Positions 10,423 through 20,836 of a stretch of 33,769 nt of DNA are shown here, in pieces. Position numbers and translations under genes: made by a program. The stretch comes from Thermodesulfobacteriota bacterium. Its GTDB lineage: Bacteria > Desulfobacterota > Dissulfuribacteria > Dissulfuribacterales > QOAL01. A model generated the notes under the pieces. It was not told the DNA's origin, searched no databases, and saw nothing but the letters and a program-made list of their open reading frames with translations. The DNA lies in the NCBI GenBank assembly GCA_013154175.1, contig JAADCZ010000014.1, positions 1 through 33,769 of the forward strand, in the 5' to 3' direction. How positions within the stretch are numbered: the first letter of the stretch is position 1; each line of letters begins with the position of its first letter.

Positions 10423-10923
10423 ATGAAACACAGAGCTCTATTATTCCTCGCTCTAGTAGCTGCCCTCATGCCCCTTGTAACCGGAGTTAGCGCTTCATTT
10501 GCAATGGACAAGGAAGACAAGAGGGCAAGAGAGATACTTGAAAGGCTCATGACCCTTCGAAACTGGCAACTCATGGAGGAATTCCACATAAAGGGGGAAA
10601 AGGCCCAGAAGGTCTTTGAGATTTTGTCCAAATATGACAAGGAGCGGGAGTCGCTCATACTAAAGCGTAGGCACCTTATGAACTGCCTGAAAGATGCTGT
10701 CTCCGATGAATCCACACCTGAAAAGGAGCTGTCACAGCTCATGAATCAGGTCCTAGATGTCAACATTCAGATTGCAACCATTCCCAAAAAGGAAATCCAG
10801 GGGCTAAAACAGGTGTTCGACACGAGACAGTGCGCCAAATATCTGCTTTTTTCCCAGAAGTTTGCTAGGGAGATAAGGGCCATTGTACTACGCCCTTCTG
10901 GCAAGAAGGGCCTTGCCCAATAG
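10423..10923 (+). CDS. Secreted helical protein, possibly Spy/CpxP-like
   Basis: The track ORF starts at 10396, but AGGAGGT at 10406-10412 fits the ATG at 10423 (MKHRALLFLALVAALMPLVTGVSASFA, a signal peptide). Charged helical mature part. Confidence 0.65.
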   Translation: MKHRALLFLALVAALMPLVTGVSASFAMDKEDKRAREILERLMTLRNWQLMEEFHIKGEKAQKVFEILSKYDKERESLILKRRHLMNCLKDAVSDESTPEKELSQLMNQVLDVNIQIATIPKKEIQGLKQVFDTRQCAKYLLFSQKFAREIRAIVLRPSGKKGLAQ

Positions 10924-10951
10924 AGGGGGCCCCGGAAACTTCAGCCTTTCA

Positions 10952-12238
10952 TCAGTCGCATCCTGAGCCGTGACCTTTTTTTGACCAAAGAAGATTGCCA
11001 CCCCACCCCCAAAGGGAAAGACTGAGGCCAAGGGCAACGAGGGCGCAGCCAAAAAGGGTTTCCCTTATTCCAAAGGCGGATGCAAGCTTTCCCTGAATGA
11101 GGCTTCCAAAGGGAAACAGCCCCATGAAGGATGTGGTGAAGAGCCCCATTATCCTGCCCCTGAGCTCATTGCTGGAATGTATTTGCAAAAGGCTTATGGC
11201 ACTCGTGGAGCAGATAACCATGACAAATCCGCTAAGCAGAAGTAGGAGGCAGGCATCCCAGAAGCTTCTAGAAAAGGCCACTCCCATCAGAGAAAGAGGG
11301 AACAAAATGGCACCTAGCCTCCACCACTTCATCCTGTTGCCAGTGTGGCCGAACTGTGCCACAAAGCCTGCCCCAATAAGGGCCCCAAGGCCATTTGCAG
11401 CACACATAAGTCCGTAATACTTGGCATTTAGCCCCAATACATCCCTGCCAAGGGATGGAAGCAGGATGGAATAAGGCAAAAGCAATATGCCAAAGCCCAT
11501 GATGTTCAAAAGAATGAGAAAGAGGAGACGCTTTTCCATTATGAAGGAGGCGAGCTCCCGAATATCAGACAAGGGGGAGGCCTCGGCGGCCTGCCTCAAG
11601 GGGCGGTTGAACTGTGGGAAGCGTCTTTTCACATAATAGAGGCACCAGATTATGCCAATGGCAGAAAGGGCCTTGAAATAAAAACATTCTGCCATCATGC
11701 CTGCCTGCATCAGAAGCCCCGCTATTGCAGGCCCGCCGAACCTGGCAAGATTGAAGGCCATGGAGTGCATCGCTATGCCATTGGTAATGTCTTCCTTGCC
11801 AACGAGGTCGTAGACAAGGGACTGCCTGGCCGGGACTTCGAAGGCCATTCCAATGCCAAGTACCAGGGCAAGGCCAAGAATGGCACCAAGTGATATGAGA
11901 TTGTAATCAATCAAGACGCCAAAAATTATGGCCTGGATCATGATGAGGGTTTGAATGGCTATGAGAAAGGAAACCTTGGGTATGCGGTCTGCGAGGATAC
12001 CGCCGGCAAGGGAGAAAAACAGAAGGGGCAGACCGGCGACTGCACCAAGGAGGCCCACATAGAATGGGTCCCCTGTGAGCTCGAGTACGAGCCACCTCTG
12101 GGCAGTTCCCTGGACCCAGGTACCCAGCAGGGCCAGGGCCTGACCTGGTAGAAAAACCCTGTAACCCGGGTGTCTGAAACTGGCCAGGACCCGCGGCCAG
12201 GTAAAACTAGACCGAGGCCTTTGCAAAGTCCTTTGCAA
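10952..12238 (-). CDS. MFS transporter (EntS-like/DHA3-type)
   Basis: 428 aa with about 12 TM segments and motif [10 protein letters not shown]. Start overlaps the 3' end of hemB. Confidence 0.85.
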   Translation of the reverse strand: MQRTLQRPRSSFTWPRVLASFRHPGYRVFLPGQALALLGTWVQGTAQRWLVLELTGDPFYVGLLGAVAGLPLLFFSLAGGILADRIPKVSFLIAIQTLIMIQAIIFGVLIDYNLISLGAILGLALVLGIGMAFEVPARQSLVYDLVGKEDITNGIAMHSMAFNLARFGGPAIAGLLMQAGMMAECFYFKALSAIGIIWCLYYVKRRFPQFNRPLRQAAEASPLSDIRELASFIMEKRLLFLILLNIMGFGILLLPYSILLPSLGRDVLGLNAKYYGLMCAANGLGALIGAGFVAQFGHTGNRMKWWRLGAILFPLSLMGVAFSRSFWDACLLLLLSGFVMVICSTSAISLLQIHSSNELRGRIMGLFTTSFMGLFPFGSLIQGKLASAFGIRETLFGCALVALGLSLSLWGWGGNLLWSKKGHGSGCD

Positions 12239-13205
12239 AGTAGGTTATGATGATGTCGGCTCCTGCCCTCCTGAAGGCAATCAGGGACTCATGGACCACT
12301 GCATCCTCAGTTAGCCAGCCATTTTGGGCAGCAGCCTTTATCATGGAATATTCGCCGCTTACCTGATAGGCGGCTATGGGCAGTGTGAACTCCTGCCTCA
12401 AGAGACTTATGATGTCCAAGTAGGGCATGCCGGGTTTGACCATTAATATGTCTGCGCCCTCTTCCATATCGAGGGTGGCCTCCCTCAGGGCCTCTCGCCT
12501 GTTGGCAATGTCCATCTGGTAGGAACGCCTGTCTCCAAACTGGGGTGCACATTCGGCAGCATCCCTAAATGGCCCGTAGAAACTTGAAGCATACTTGACT
12601 GCATAGGACATGATTGGCACGTGCTCAAAGCCGTTGTCATCGAGGATCTCCCTGATGGCCCCTACCCTTCCATCCATCATGTCAGAGGGGGCTACCATGT
12701 CGGCCCCTGCCCTTGCATGGGACAAGGCTGCCTTTTGCAAAAGCTCGAGGGTCGCATCATTGTCTATCTGGAAGACCCCTTTCTTTTCCTTGACGACAAT
12801 GCCGCAGTGCCCGTGGGAGGTGTATTCACACAGGCAGACGTCAGTAACTACCAAGAGGTCTGGTACTGCCTTTTTCACTGCCTCAACGGCCCTTTGGACT
12901 ATGCCGCTCTTGATCCAGGCATGGGAGCCCTTTGAATCCTTCTTTTCAGGGATGCCAAAGAGCAAGATGGCTGGCAAGCCAAGGTCGAACACCTCCTTGG
13001 CCTCCTCCACAATATTGTCCACCGACATTTGAAAAACACCAGGCATGGAACCAATGGGCTCTTTCACCTTCTTGCCAGGTACGGCAAACAAGGGGTAGAT
13101 GAGATTATCCTTGGAAACGGTTGTCTCCCTAACCAAAGCACGAAATTTCTCGGTCTGCCTAAGCCTTCTTGGTCTATACTCTGGGAACATCATAGTGCCA
13201 GCCAC
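12207..13205 (-). CDS. hemB: Delta-aminolevulinic acid dehydratase (porphobilinogen synthase)
   Basis: 332 aa. Zn-site motif [14 protein letters not shown], active-site region [19 protein letters not shown] and [12 protein letters not shown]. Confidence 0.97.
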   Translation of the reverse strand: MAGTMMFPEYRPRRLRQTEKFRALVRETTVSKDNLIYPLFAVPGKKVKEPIGSMPGVFQMSVDNIVEEAKEVFDLGLPAILLFGIPEKKDSKGSHAWIKSGIVQRAVEAVKKAVPDLLVVTDVCLCEYTSHGHCGIVVKEKKGVFQIDNDATLELLQKAALSHARAGADMVAPSDMMDGRVGAIREILDDNGFEHVPIMSYAVKYASSFYGPFRDAAECAPQFGDRRSYQMDIANRREALREATLDMEEGADILMVKPGMPYLDIISLLRQEFTLPIAAYQVSGEYSMIKAAAQNGWLTEDAVVHESLIAFRRAGADIIITYFAKDFAKASV

Positions 13206-13570
13206 TCCTTCAATTTTGAGATTACGATATCTACCTCGTCCAGGTCCTTGATGCAGTCATTGCAACCTGCGTCCTGAAACTTCTCCTCATCATCAGGGGA
13301 ATAATCAGGACAGATGACAAGAATTGGAATTTTTTCCGTGTTGGGCGACTGTTTCAGCAATACGCTGACAGACTGGGCGTTGAGAATGGGGACATTCTTT
13401 CTAATGACAATGAGGTCTGGTTCGTGCTCCCTGGCCAGATCAAATCCCTCCTGTCCATCCTCTGCCACTAGCAGATCGAAAGGAAATTCCTCAGCAATCT
13501 GTGAAAAAATTTTCTTACCCTCGGGCCTGTCGTCCACCAGAAGTACAACCGGCTTGTTACCACTTCCCAT
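13190..13570 (-). CDS. Stand-alone degenerate response-regulator receiver domain
   Basis: 126 aa receiver-like ([15 protein letters not shown]...). The expected phospho-Asp position reads LIVIRKNVP instead of LIxxDxxMP. Overlaps hemB start. Confidence 0.8.
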   Translation of the reverse strand: MGSGNKPVVLLVDDRPEGKKIFSQIAEEFPFDLLVAEDGQEGFDLAREHEPDLIVIRKNVPILNAQSVSVLLKQSPNTEKIPILVICPDYSPDDEEKFQDAGCNDCIKDLDEVDIVISKLKEWLAL

Positions 13571-13581
13571 AAATGGTTCTC

Positions 13582-15588
13582 CTAACTGTTGGATTCGTAA
13601 CAGATACGGATGAGACGGTTTATAAAAAGCTCGGGATTTTCCACGGCGTCAGACGGAATGTTGAATTCCGACTGCCCCGTGCGTTCCCGGATTAGGGTGA
13701 GACCATATTCTAGAATGCTGGTTAAGCGTTCACACTGGGTGTACAAACTGGCAGGATCCAACTTGCATGCCTCAAGTATCTTGTCCACTGCCGCGTCGTC
13801 AAAGGTGATCTCTATTTCACATCTGTTGTAAAAGGAGGCCTCGTAACTCTTGATTTGCTGTATCCAGAAAAGGACGTTGGAGGCTGCTTCATCGATAGTA
13901 AGGTCATCCTTGAGGCAAAGATGGGCAATAAGTTCCTTCCGGTGGTCATTCAATAAAACACCCTGCTCTTTCCAGGCCGGGAGCTGCTCGATGTCCAGAC
14001 CCTTTACAATCTGCTGCTTCTCATCGTGTATGATTGCCTCATACTGCCTTATCCGCTCTGGCCTGTTAGGCTCCCTTAACAGCTCTTCAAGGGCCCCTTC
14101 AGGGTCGGCCACGAGACTCTTGGTCACCACGAGAAAGTCTATATCCGTGGAGGGAAGAGCCTTTTCAAAGGGCATGAGGGCCCTTTCCAGCACGCTCACA
14201 AGTGCCCTGGCGCCGGTCCTTTCCTGATATGCCTGGGCAGCCAGGAGTCTCAAGGCATCCTCTTCAAACTTCAGATCGATCCCATAGGCACGAAAGTCCT
14301 GTTTTTTGCTGACGATAACCGGACTCTTGGGGTTCTTCAAAATCTCAAAGAGGTCTTCCTCCGTTAGCTCCTCAAGGACAGCTATGACAGGAAGACGGCC
14401 GATAAACTCATTTTCGAAACCAAATTCAACCAGATCCTGGGGCTTGACCTGTTTCAGCCAGTCCTGCTCGTCCTGCAGGTCCAGGTCAGCACCGAAACCG
14501 ATTCCCTGCTTGGTCAGTCTGCGTTTTATGATGTCGGAGAGTCCAGAGAATGCACCGCTTACGATGAAGAGGATGTTCTTCGTATTGATGGTCTTCTTCA
14601 TCCTCTTGCCGGTCTTTCGAAAATGCTCTATGGCCTCTAGCTGGGAGATGGGATCGTGGGGGGTCTTGAGATCCACATCTGTCTCTTCCAGGGGCTTCAG
14701 AAGCGCCCTTTGCACTCCTGACCTCGACACATCTGGCCCCCTCAGGCCTTCAGTGGAGGCAATTTTGTCAATTTCGTCTATGTAGATGATGCCATACTGG
14801 GCCTTTTCAATGTCCCCATCTGCCTCCTTGACCAGATCCCTGACCAAATCCTCGACGTCGCCGCCCACGTAACCTGTTTCACTGAACTTTGTGGCATCCC
14901 CCTTGACGAAGGGTACACCAAGTTTGGCAGCTATGAGTTTTATGAGATAGGTCTTGCCCACTCCTGTGGGGCCAATGAGAATGATGTTGTTTTTGATATT
15001 TCCAACCGGCTGCTTCTTCTTGCTCTTTTTTTCCAGATAGGCGATCTTGTTGAAGTGGGTGCATATCTTGGTGGCGAGAACCGCCTTTGCTTCATCCTGT
15101 TTGACAACGTATTCGTTGAGGTATTCCTCTAGCTCCTTGGGTTTGATGTTGAAATTGACTATACCGTCTTTTTTCTTCACCTGTTCTTCGGTATGGTCCG
15201 TTTCATCAACCTTGGTTTGTCCAGGGAAGACCATTTGGGAAATCACCTTGACCCTTCCGCCATACTTCTTTGCCAGATACTCGCTTATTTCCTTTTCAAG
15301 GGCCTTCTGAGATGGAAAGGGCCTGTCCCCTTCATCCTCCGCCCTTTCTCTGGCATCATTGGCGAGGTCATCTGTGCAGTGGGAGCCACCGTCGAGGCAG
15401 CCACTGCAACCTCCCTGACAACCTTGGCCTATATCGGAGGAACCCTTTTGGGGTTCCTGTTCCTTGGATTCCTGGGGCATCTGTCTGTCAAAATCGGCCT
15501 TGCCTGGCCCCTTACTATTTTCATCCATACAAGGCACCTTACCACAGTCAAATTTTCTTCTCAACTTTATGCACTTTTTATTTTCCAT
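13582..15588 (-). CDS. ClpX-like AAA+ ATPase with Cys-rich N-terminus and C-terminal extension (alternative start 15528)
   Basis: Walker A GPTGVGKT, Walker B IIYIDEIDKI, IGF-type loop GIGFGADL, sensor region FIGRLPVIAVLEELTEEDL, sensor II RTGARAL. N-terminal CQGGCSGCLDGGSHC. AAGGTG precedes the ATG at 15528. Confidence 0.88.
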   Translation of the reverse strand: MENKKCIKLRRKFDCGKVPCMDENSKGPGKADFDRQMPQESKEQEPQKGSSDIGQGCQGGCSGCLDGGSHCTDDLANDARERAEDEGDRPFPSQKALEKEISEYLAKKYGGRVKVISQMVFPGQTKVDETDHTEEQVKKKDGIVNFNIKPKELEEYLNEYVVKQDEAKAVLATKICTHFNKIAYLEKKSKKKQPVGNIKNNIILIGPTGVGKTYLIKLIAAKLGVPFVKGDATKFSETGYVGGDVEDLVRDLVKEADGDIEKAQYGIIYIDEIDKIASTEGLRGPDVSRSGVQRALLKPLEETDVDLKTPHDPISQLEAIEHFRKTGKRMKKTINTKNILFIVSGAFSGLSDIIKRRLTKQGIGFGADLDLQDEQDWLKQVKPQDLVEFGFENEFIGRLPVIAVLEELTEEDLFEILKNPKSPVIVSKKQDFRAYGIDLKFEEDALRLLAAQAYQERTGARALVSVLERALMPFEKALPSTDIDFLVVTKSLVADPEGALEELLREPNRPERIRQYEAIIHDEKQQIVKGLDIEQLPAWKEQGVLLNDHRKELIAHLCLKDDLTIDEAASNVLFWIQQIKSYEASFYNRCEIEITFDDAAVDKILEACKLDPASLYTQCERLTSILEYGLTLIRERTGQSEFNIPSDAVENPELFINRLIRICYESNS

Positions 15589-15668
15589 GATTTCAGTTAC
15601 TATTCTTTCCGTCCAAGGGTTCTAAAATTTAACAATCACAAGTAAAAATTTAATGATTTGAGGTAGTT

Positions 15669-17222
15669 ATGCAAACAGCGACCAAACAAAAAATACTTGT
15701 CCTAGATTTTGGCTCCCAGACCACCCAGCTTATCGCAAGAAGGGTCAGAGAGGCCAAAGTCTACTGTGAAATACACCCATTTAATATAAGTATTAATGAA
15801 ATCAAGGCAATGGAGCCCAAGGGCATCATCCTTTCAGGTGGGCCCTCGAGTGTCTACGATGAAGATGCCCCAAAGATTGGCAAGGAAATCTTTGACCTGG
15901 GCCTTCCAGTGCTGGGAATATGTTATGGAATGCAGCTCATCAGCCTTCTCTTTGGCGGTGTTGTGGAAAGAAGCGATCACAGGGAATATGGCCATGCAAG
16001 GCTCATCATCGATGATCCAGATGAAATCTTTTATGGACTTTCCACAGGGGAGCCAGGCCATCAGGTATGGATGAGCCACGGGGACAAGGTGGAAAGACTT
16101 CCCAATGGCTTCAAAACATTGGCACATAGCTCTTCCTGCCCAATCGCCGCTATGGCAAACAAGGAAAAGGCCATCTATGGGGTCCAGTTCCACCCCGAGG
16201 TTGTCCACACTGAAATTGGCATGGATGTGCTTTCAAACTTCCTCTTTCGCGTCTGCAAGTGCGAGCCCAACTGGACAATGGAGTCCTTCGTTGCCACCAC
16301 AGTAAATGAGATAAAGGAAAAGGTTGGAGATGGCAGGGTCATTTGTGCCCTTTCCGGTGGGGTAGACTCCACCGTGACGGCCCTTCTCATTCACAAGGCA
16401 ATTGGCCACAGGCTGGTGTGCGTCTTTGTAAACAACGGACTTCTTAGAAAAAATGAGCCTGAGACGGTCCTTGCCTTTCTGAAACAGTTCGATTTGAACG
16501 TTGTCTATGTGGATGCTGAAGAGCGCTTCTTGAAAAAGCTTGCCGGCGTCGAGGACCCTGAGAAGAAAAGAAAAATCATTGGAAACGAATTCATAAAGAT
16601 ATTTGAGGAAGAGGCTTCACGCATCGGCCAGGTGGATTTTCTCGCCCAGGGAACCCTCTATCCAGATGTTATTGAAAGCGTCTCCTTCAAGGGGCCCTCT
16701 GCCACCATCAAGAGCCATCACAACGTGGGTGGCCTGCCAGAGGTGATGAAGCTCGACCTTATTGAACCCCTTCGTGAGCTCTTCAAAGACGAGGTAAGAA
16801 AGGTGGCAAAGGAGCTTGGCATGCCCTATGAGCTCATAAATCGTCACCCATTCCCAGGCCCAGGCCTTGCCATAAGAATCCTTGGAGAGGTCACAAAGGA
16901 GCGTCTCGACATCCTCCGGGAGGCAGACAGTATCGTCCTTGAGGAGATGAAGGCATCTGACTGGTACTGGAAGGTGTGGCAGTCCTTTGCTGTGCTCCTT
17001 CCCATAAAGACCGTGGGTGTCATGGGGGATGAGCGCACCTATGACCATGTGGTTGCAATCCGGGTGGTGGACAGCCTCGATGCCATGACTGCCGACTGGA
17101 CAAAGCTTCCCTACGATATAATGGCAAGGATGTCCAATCGAATCATCAATGAAGTAAGGGGCGTAAACAGGGTCTGTTACGACATAAGTTCCAAACCACC
17201 TGCAACCATCGAATGGGAATAG
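15669..17222 (+). CDS. guaA: GMP synthase (glutamine-hydrolysing)
   Basis: 517 aa. GATase motifs GICYGMQL and [17 protein letters not shown]-PPase motif [11 protein letters not shown]-terminus [17 protein letters not shown]. Confidence 0.98.
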   Translation: MQTATKQKILVLDFGSQTTQLIARRVREAKVYCEIHPFNISINEIKAMEPKGIILSGGPSSVYDEDAPKIGKEIFDLGLPVLGICYGMQLISLLFGGVVERSDHREYGHARLIIDDPDEIFYGLSTGEPGHQVWMSHGDKVERLPNGFKTLAHSSSCPIAAMANKEKAIYGVQFHPEVVHTEIGMDVLSNFLFRVCKCEPNWTMESFVATTVNEIKEKVGDGRVICALSGGVDSTVTALLIHKAIGHRLVCVFVNNGLLRKNEPETVLAFLKQFDLNVVYVDAEERFLKKLAGVEDPEKKRKIIGNEFIKIFEEEASRIGQVDFLAQGTLYPDVIESVSFKGPSATIKSHHNVGGLPEVMKLDLIEPLRELFKDEVRKVAKELGMPYELINRHPFPGPGLAIRILGEVTKERLDILREADSIVLEEMKASDWYWKVWQSFAVLLPIKTVGVMGDERTYDHVVAIRVVDSLDAMTADWTKLPYDIMARMSNRIINEVRGVNRVCYDISSKPPATIEWE

Positions 17223-17256
17223 AGTTAGCTAAAGCCTGACAGACAGGGACGCATAC

Positions 17257-20200
17257 ATGGCCGAGACAAGTTTTACCCATCTTCACCTTCATACAGAATT
17301 CAGCCTCCTCGATGGGGCCATTAGGCTAAAGGACCTGTTTCCCAGGGCCAAGGAATATGGCTACGACTCCGTGGCAATCACTGACCACGGAAACATGTAT
17401 GGTGTGCTGAAATTCTACCAGGGTGCACAAAAGGCCGGCATCAAGCCAATTATCGGCTGTGAGGTGTATGTTGCCCCTGGAAGCAGGCATGACAGGAGCG
17501 CCAAGAGCCAGTCGGAAGCAGCCTATCATCTAGTGCTCCTTGCCATGAACCAGACTGGCTACAAAAACCTCATGAAGCTCGTCACCCTGGCAAACTTTGA
17601 AGGCTTCTACTACAAGCCCAGGGTGGACAAGGAAATACTCCAGCAGTTCAATGAGGGGCTCATTGCCCTTTCTGCATGTCTCCACGGGGAAGTAAGCCAC
17701 GCCCTTCTTCTGGGCAACGAGAAAAAGGCACAGGCCCTTGCAGAGACCTATGCGAGCATCTTCAAAGACAGGTTCTATCTCGAGCTTCAGGAAAATTCCA
17801 TTCCTGAACAAACTAATGTCAACCAGGGCCTGGTGGAGCTATCGAGAAAGCTTGGCATTCCCCTTGTGGCCACCAATGACTGCCACTACCTCAACAGGGA
17901 GGATGCCGATGCCCACGACGTGCTCCTCTGCATCCAGACAGGCAAGACGGTCAACGATTCAAAACGCATGAAATTCTCCACGGACACCCTCTTTTTCACC
18001 CCGCCAGAGGAGATGGAAAAGAGGTTTCAGTGGTGCCCCGAGGCCCTGGCTGCAACAAAGGAGATAGCAGAAAGATGCAATGTGGAGATAGAGACTGGCA
18101 AGCACCACTTCCCCCTGTTCCAGATCGACCCTGGCACCACCTATGAGGAGGAATTTGAAAGACAGGCAAGGAAAGGCTTCGAGAAGAGAAAGAAACAGCT
18201 CGACCTTGGCCCGGAAGAATTAAAGGTCTATGAGAGCAGGCTCGAGGAAGAGCTTGAAATCATAAAGGACAAGGGCTTTGCCTCCTACTTCTTGATTGTT
18301 GCCGACTTCATCAACTGGGCCAAGGACCACGGAATCCCCGTGGGTCCAGGAAGGGGGTCGGCTGCAGGCTCCCTGGTTGCCTACTCCATGGGAATCACCG
18401 ACATTGATCCTGTGCGCTATGGCCTCTTTTTTGAGCGTTTCCTCAATGTGGAAAGGGTCTCCCTTCCAGATATCGATGTCGACTTCTGCATGGCAAAAAG
18501 GGACGAGGTCATAAGGTATGTCACTGAAAAATATGGCGGCGAGGACTTTGTTGCCCAGATAATCACCTTTGGCCAGATGAAGGCCAAGGCTGTAATCAGG
18601 GACGTTGGCCGGGGCCTTGGAATGACCTACCAGGATGTGGACAAGATTGCAAAGCTCGTCCCTGACAAGCTCAACATTAGCCTTGAAGAGGCAATAAAAC
18701 TCGAACCAAAGCTCAAGGAACTTTCCCAGAAGGATGAGCAGATCAAGCGTCTACTAACTGTTGCCAGGGCCCTAGAGGGGCTGCCGAGGCATTCATCCAC
18801 CCATGCCGCAGGGGTTGTAATCTCAGACAAGCCCATGGTGGAATACCTTCCTCTCACCAAGGGTCAGGAAGGCGAGACTGTAACCCAGTTCGACATGAAG
18901 GATGTCGAGAAGGTGGGCCTTATAAAGTTTGACTTTCTTGGCCTAAAGACCCTCACCGTCCTAGATACTGCAGTCAAACTCGTAAAGAAACACTATGGCG
19001 AGGACATCGACCTTTCCTCCATCCCCCTAGATGATCCGAAGACCTTTGAGCTCCTCCAGAAGGGCGATACAACCGGGGTGTTCCAGCTTGAAAGTAGCGG
19101 CATGAAAAACCTCATAAGGCAGCTCAAGCCAACCACCTTCACTGATCTCATCGCCCTTGTGGCCCTTTACAGGCCAGGTCCGCTGGAAAGCGGAATGGTT
19201 AGCGACTTCGTAAAGAGAAAGCATGGCCAGGTGGAGGTAAAATATCTTCTTCCCCAGCTTGAGCCCATCCTCAAGGAGACCTACGGGGTAATCGTGTACC
19301 AGGAGCAGGTCATGAAGATTGCCCAGGAGCTTGCAGGCTACAGCCTGGGAGAGGGTGACCTTCTTAGGCGTGCAATGGGAAAGAAGATTCCCGAGGTCAT
19401 GGAGGCCCAGAAGGACCGCTTCATGAAGGGGGCCCTAGAGAAGGGAATCGACAAGGAAAAGGCAGAGACAATCTTTGACCTCATGGCAAAGTTTGCAGGC
19501 TACGGCTTCAATAAGAGCCATTCTGCAGCCTATGCCCTCATCTCCTACCAGACTGCATGGCTAAAGGCACACTACAGAATCCCCTATATGACTTCCCTTC
19601 TTTCCAACGAGCTTGGGAACACAGACGGGGTCGTAAAGTTCCTTGCCGAGTGCCGCTCGAGCTCCATCGAGGTGCTTCCTCCAGACATCAACAAGAGCGA
19701 GGAGGACTTCAGCATAGAGGATGAAAAGATTCGCTTTGGCCTCGCTGCAGTAAAAAATGTGGGTACGAGTGCCATCCGCGTCATCATCAGGGAGAGGGAG
19801 GAACACGGCCCATTCAAGGACTTCATGGACTTCGTCTCCAGGGTGGACCTTAAAAAGGTGAACAAGAGGGTTCTTGAAAGCCTTATAAAATCCGGGGCAC
19901 TCGACTGCTTTGGCCTCAAGCGTGCGCAGCTCTTTGAATCGATTGACGCGGCCCTTGACTATGGGCATAAAAAGCAGAGGGAGAAGAGCCTTGGACAAAA
20001 ATCCCTTTTCGACTGCGCACCCCTTGCCGGCGAGGCAACAGCAGCCTTCAAGATCCCTGATGTGGAGGAGTGGGATGAACTCGAACGGCTTTCCAAGGAA
20101 AAGGAGGCCCTGGGCTTTTACATAAGTGGGCACCCTCTCGATACCTTCCGGGATGATCTTGCGCGCCTTTCCACCCTGGATACCGATAGGCTTCCTGGTG

Positions 20201-20751
20201 TGCCAGAGGGCTCCAGGGTCTATGTGGCAGGCATCGTGCGGAGCAAGAAGGACAAGCTCACCAAGAAGGGGACCAAGATGTCCTTTCTCGTCCTGGAAGA
20301 CCTTACAGGGTCCATCGAGGTAATCTGCTTTCCAGAGGTCTACTCCAGGTGCAAGGAGATAATCGAGGGTGACAGGCCGATCTTCGTGGAAGGTCTCCTC
20401 AAAAAGGAAGGAGAGGACCAGGAAGAGCTTTCATGCAAGATTATCGCTGAAAAAATCGACTACCTACAGGATATCTGCACAAGAAGGACATGCGGTGTCA
20501 TCATCGAGCTCAAGGAGGAACAGGTTGGCAGGGCGGCTGTTGGCCAGCTAAGGGACGTTCTGAAACAAAACCCCGGAGAGCTTCCTGTGACACTCACTGT
20601 ACGCATCAACAACAAGGGGGTCGTACACCTGTCCCTTCCAGATGAATTCAATGTCAGGATGGATGAGGCCCTGGCCGATGGTGTCCAGCAGGTGCTGGGC
20701 TACCCTGCCCTGCGGGCAGAGTACGACACCCAGGACATGGTGCACGAGTAG
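17257..20751 (+). CDS. dnaE: DNA polymerase III alpha subunit
   Basis: 1164 aa. PHP start (FTHLHLHTEFSLLDGA), catalytic PDIDVDFC, GPGRGSAAGSLVAY, FNKSHSAAYALISYQTAWLKAHY, OB-fold near the C-terminus. Confidence 0.98.
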   Translation: MAETSFTHLHLHTEFSLLDGAIRLKDLFPRAKEYGYDSVAITDHGNMYGVLKFYQGAQKAGIKPIIGCEVYVAPGSRHDRSAKSQSEAAYHLVLLAMNQTGYKNLMKLVTLANFEGFYYKPRVDKEILQQFNEGLIALSACLHGEVSHALLLGNEKKAQALAETYASIFKDRFYLELQENSIPEQTNVNQGLVELSRKLGIPLVATNDCHYLNREDADAHDVLLCIQTGKTVNDSKRMKFSTDTLFFTPPEEMEKRFQWCPEALAATKEIAERCNVEIETGKHHFPLFQIDPGTTYEEEFERQARKGFEKRKKQLDLGPEELKVYESRLEEELEIIKDKGFASYFLIVADFINWAKDHGIPVGPGRGSAAGSLVAYSMGITDIDPVRYGLFFERFLNVERVSLPDIDVDFCMAKRDEVIRYVTEKYGGEDFVAQIITFGQMKAKAVIRDVGRGLGMTYQDVDKIAKLVPDKLNISLEEAIKLEPKLKELSQKDEQIKRLLTVARALEGLPRHSSTHAAGVVISDKPMVEYLPLTKGQEGETVTQFDMKDVEKVGLIKFDFLGLKTLTVLDTAVKLVKKHYGEDIDLSSIPLDDPKTFELLQKGDTTGVFQLESSGMKNLIRQLKPTTFTDLIALVALYRPGPLESGMVSDFVKRKHGQVEVKYLLPQLEPILKETYGVIVYQEQVMKIAQELAGYSLGEGDLLRRAMGKKIPEVMEAQKDRFMKGALEKGIDKEKAETIFDLMAKFAGYGFNKSHSAAYALISYQTAWLKAHYRIPYMTSLLSNELGNTDGVVKFLAECRSSSIEVLPPDINKSEEDFSIEDEKIRFGLAAVKNVGTSAIRVIIREREEHGPFKDFMDFVSRVDLKKVNKRVLESLIKSGALDCFGLKRAQLFESIDAALDYGHKKQREKSLGQKSLFDCAPLAGEATAAFKIPDVEEWDELERLSKEKEALGFYISGHPLDTFRDDLARLSTLDTDRLPGVPEGSRVYVAGIVRSKKDKLTKKGTKMSFLVLEDLTGSIEVICFPEVYSRCKEIIEGDRPIFVEGLLKKEGEDQEELSCKIIAEKIDYLQDICTRRTCGVIIELKEEQVGRAAVGQLRDVLKQNPGELPVTLTVRINNKGVVHLSLPDEFNVRMDEALADGVQQVLGYPALRAEYDTQDMVHE

Positions 20752-20836
20752 GAAGGTGGCCAAGCCTCGGGCCCTTTGATGCTTCCGTGTCGTCTGTAAA
20801 AAAACAATCTGAAAATACCCAGGGCCGCTTCTGGTC

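Noticed and set aside
10892-10911. GCCCTTCT-GGCA-AGAAGGGC hairpin as a terminator
   Set aside because: A perfect stem, but it lies inside the coding end of the 10423-10923 gene and has no T-tract on either strand.
20752-20836. Possible small RNA or terminator between dnaE and the response regulator
   Set aside because: No convincing stem followed by a T-run could be drawn; convergent intergenic spacer only.
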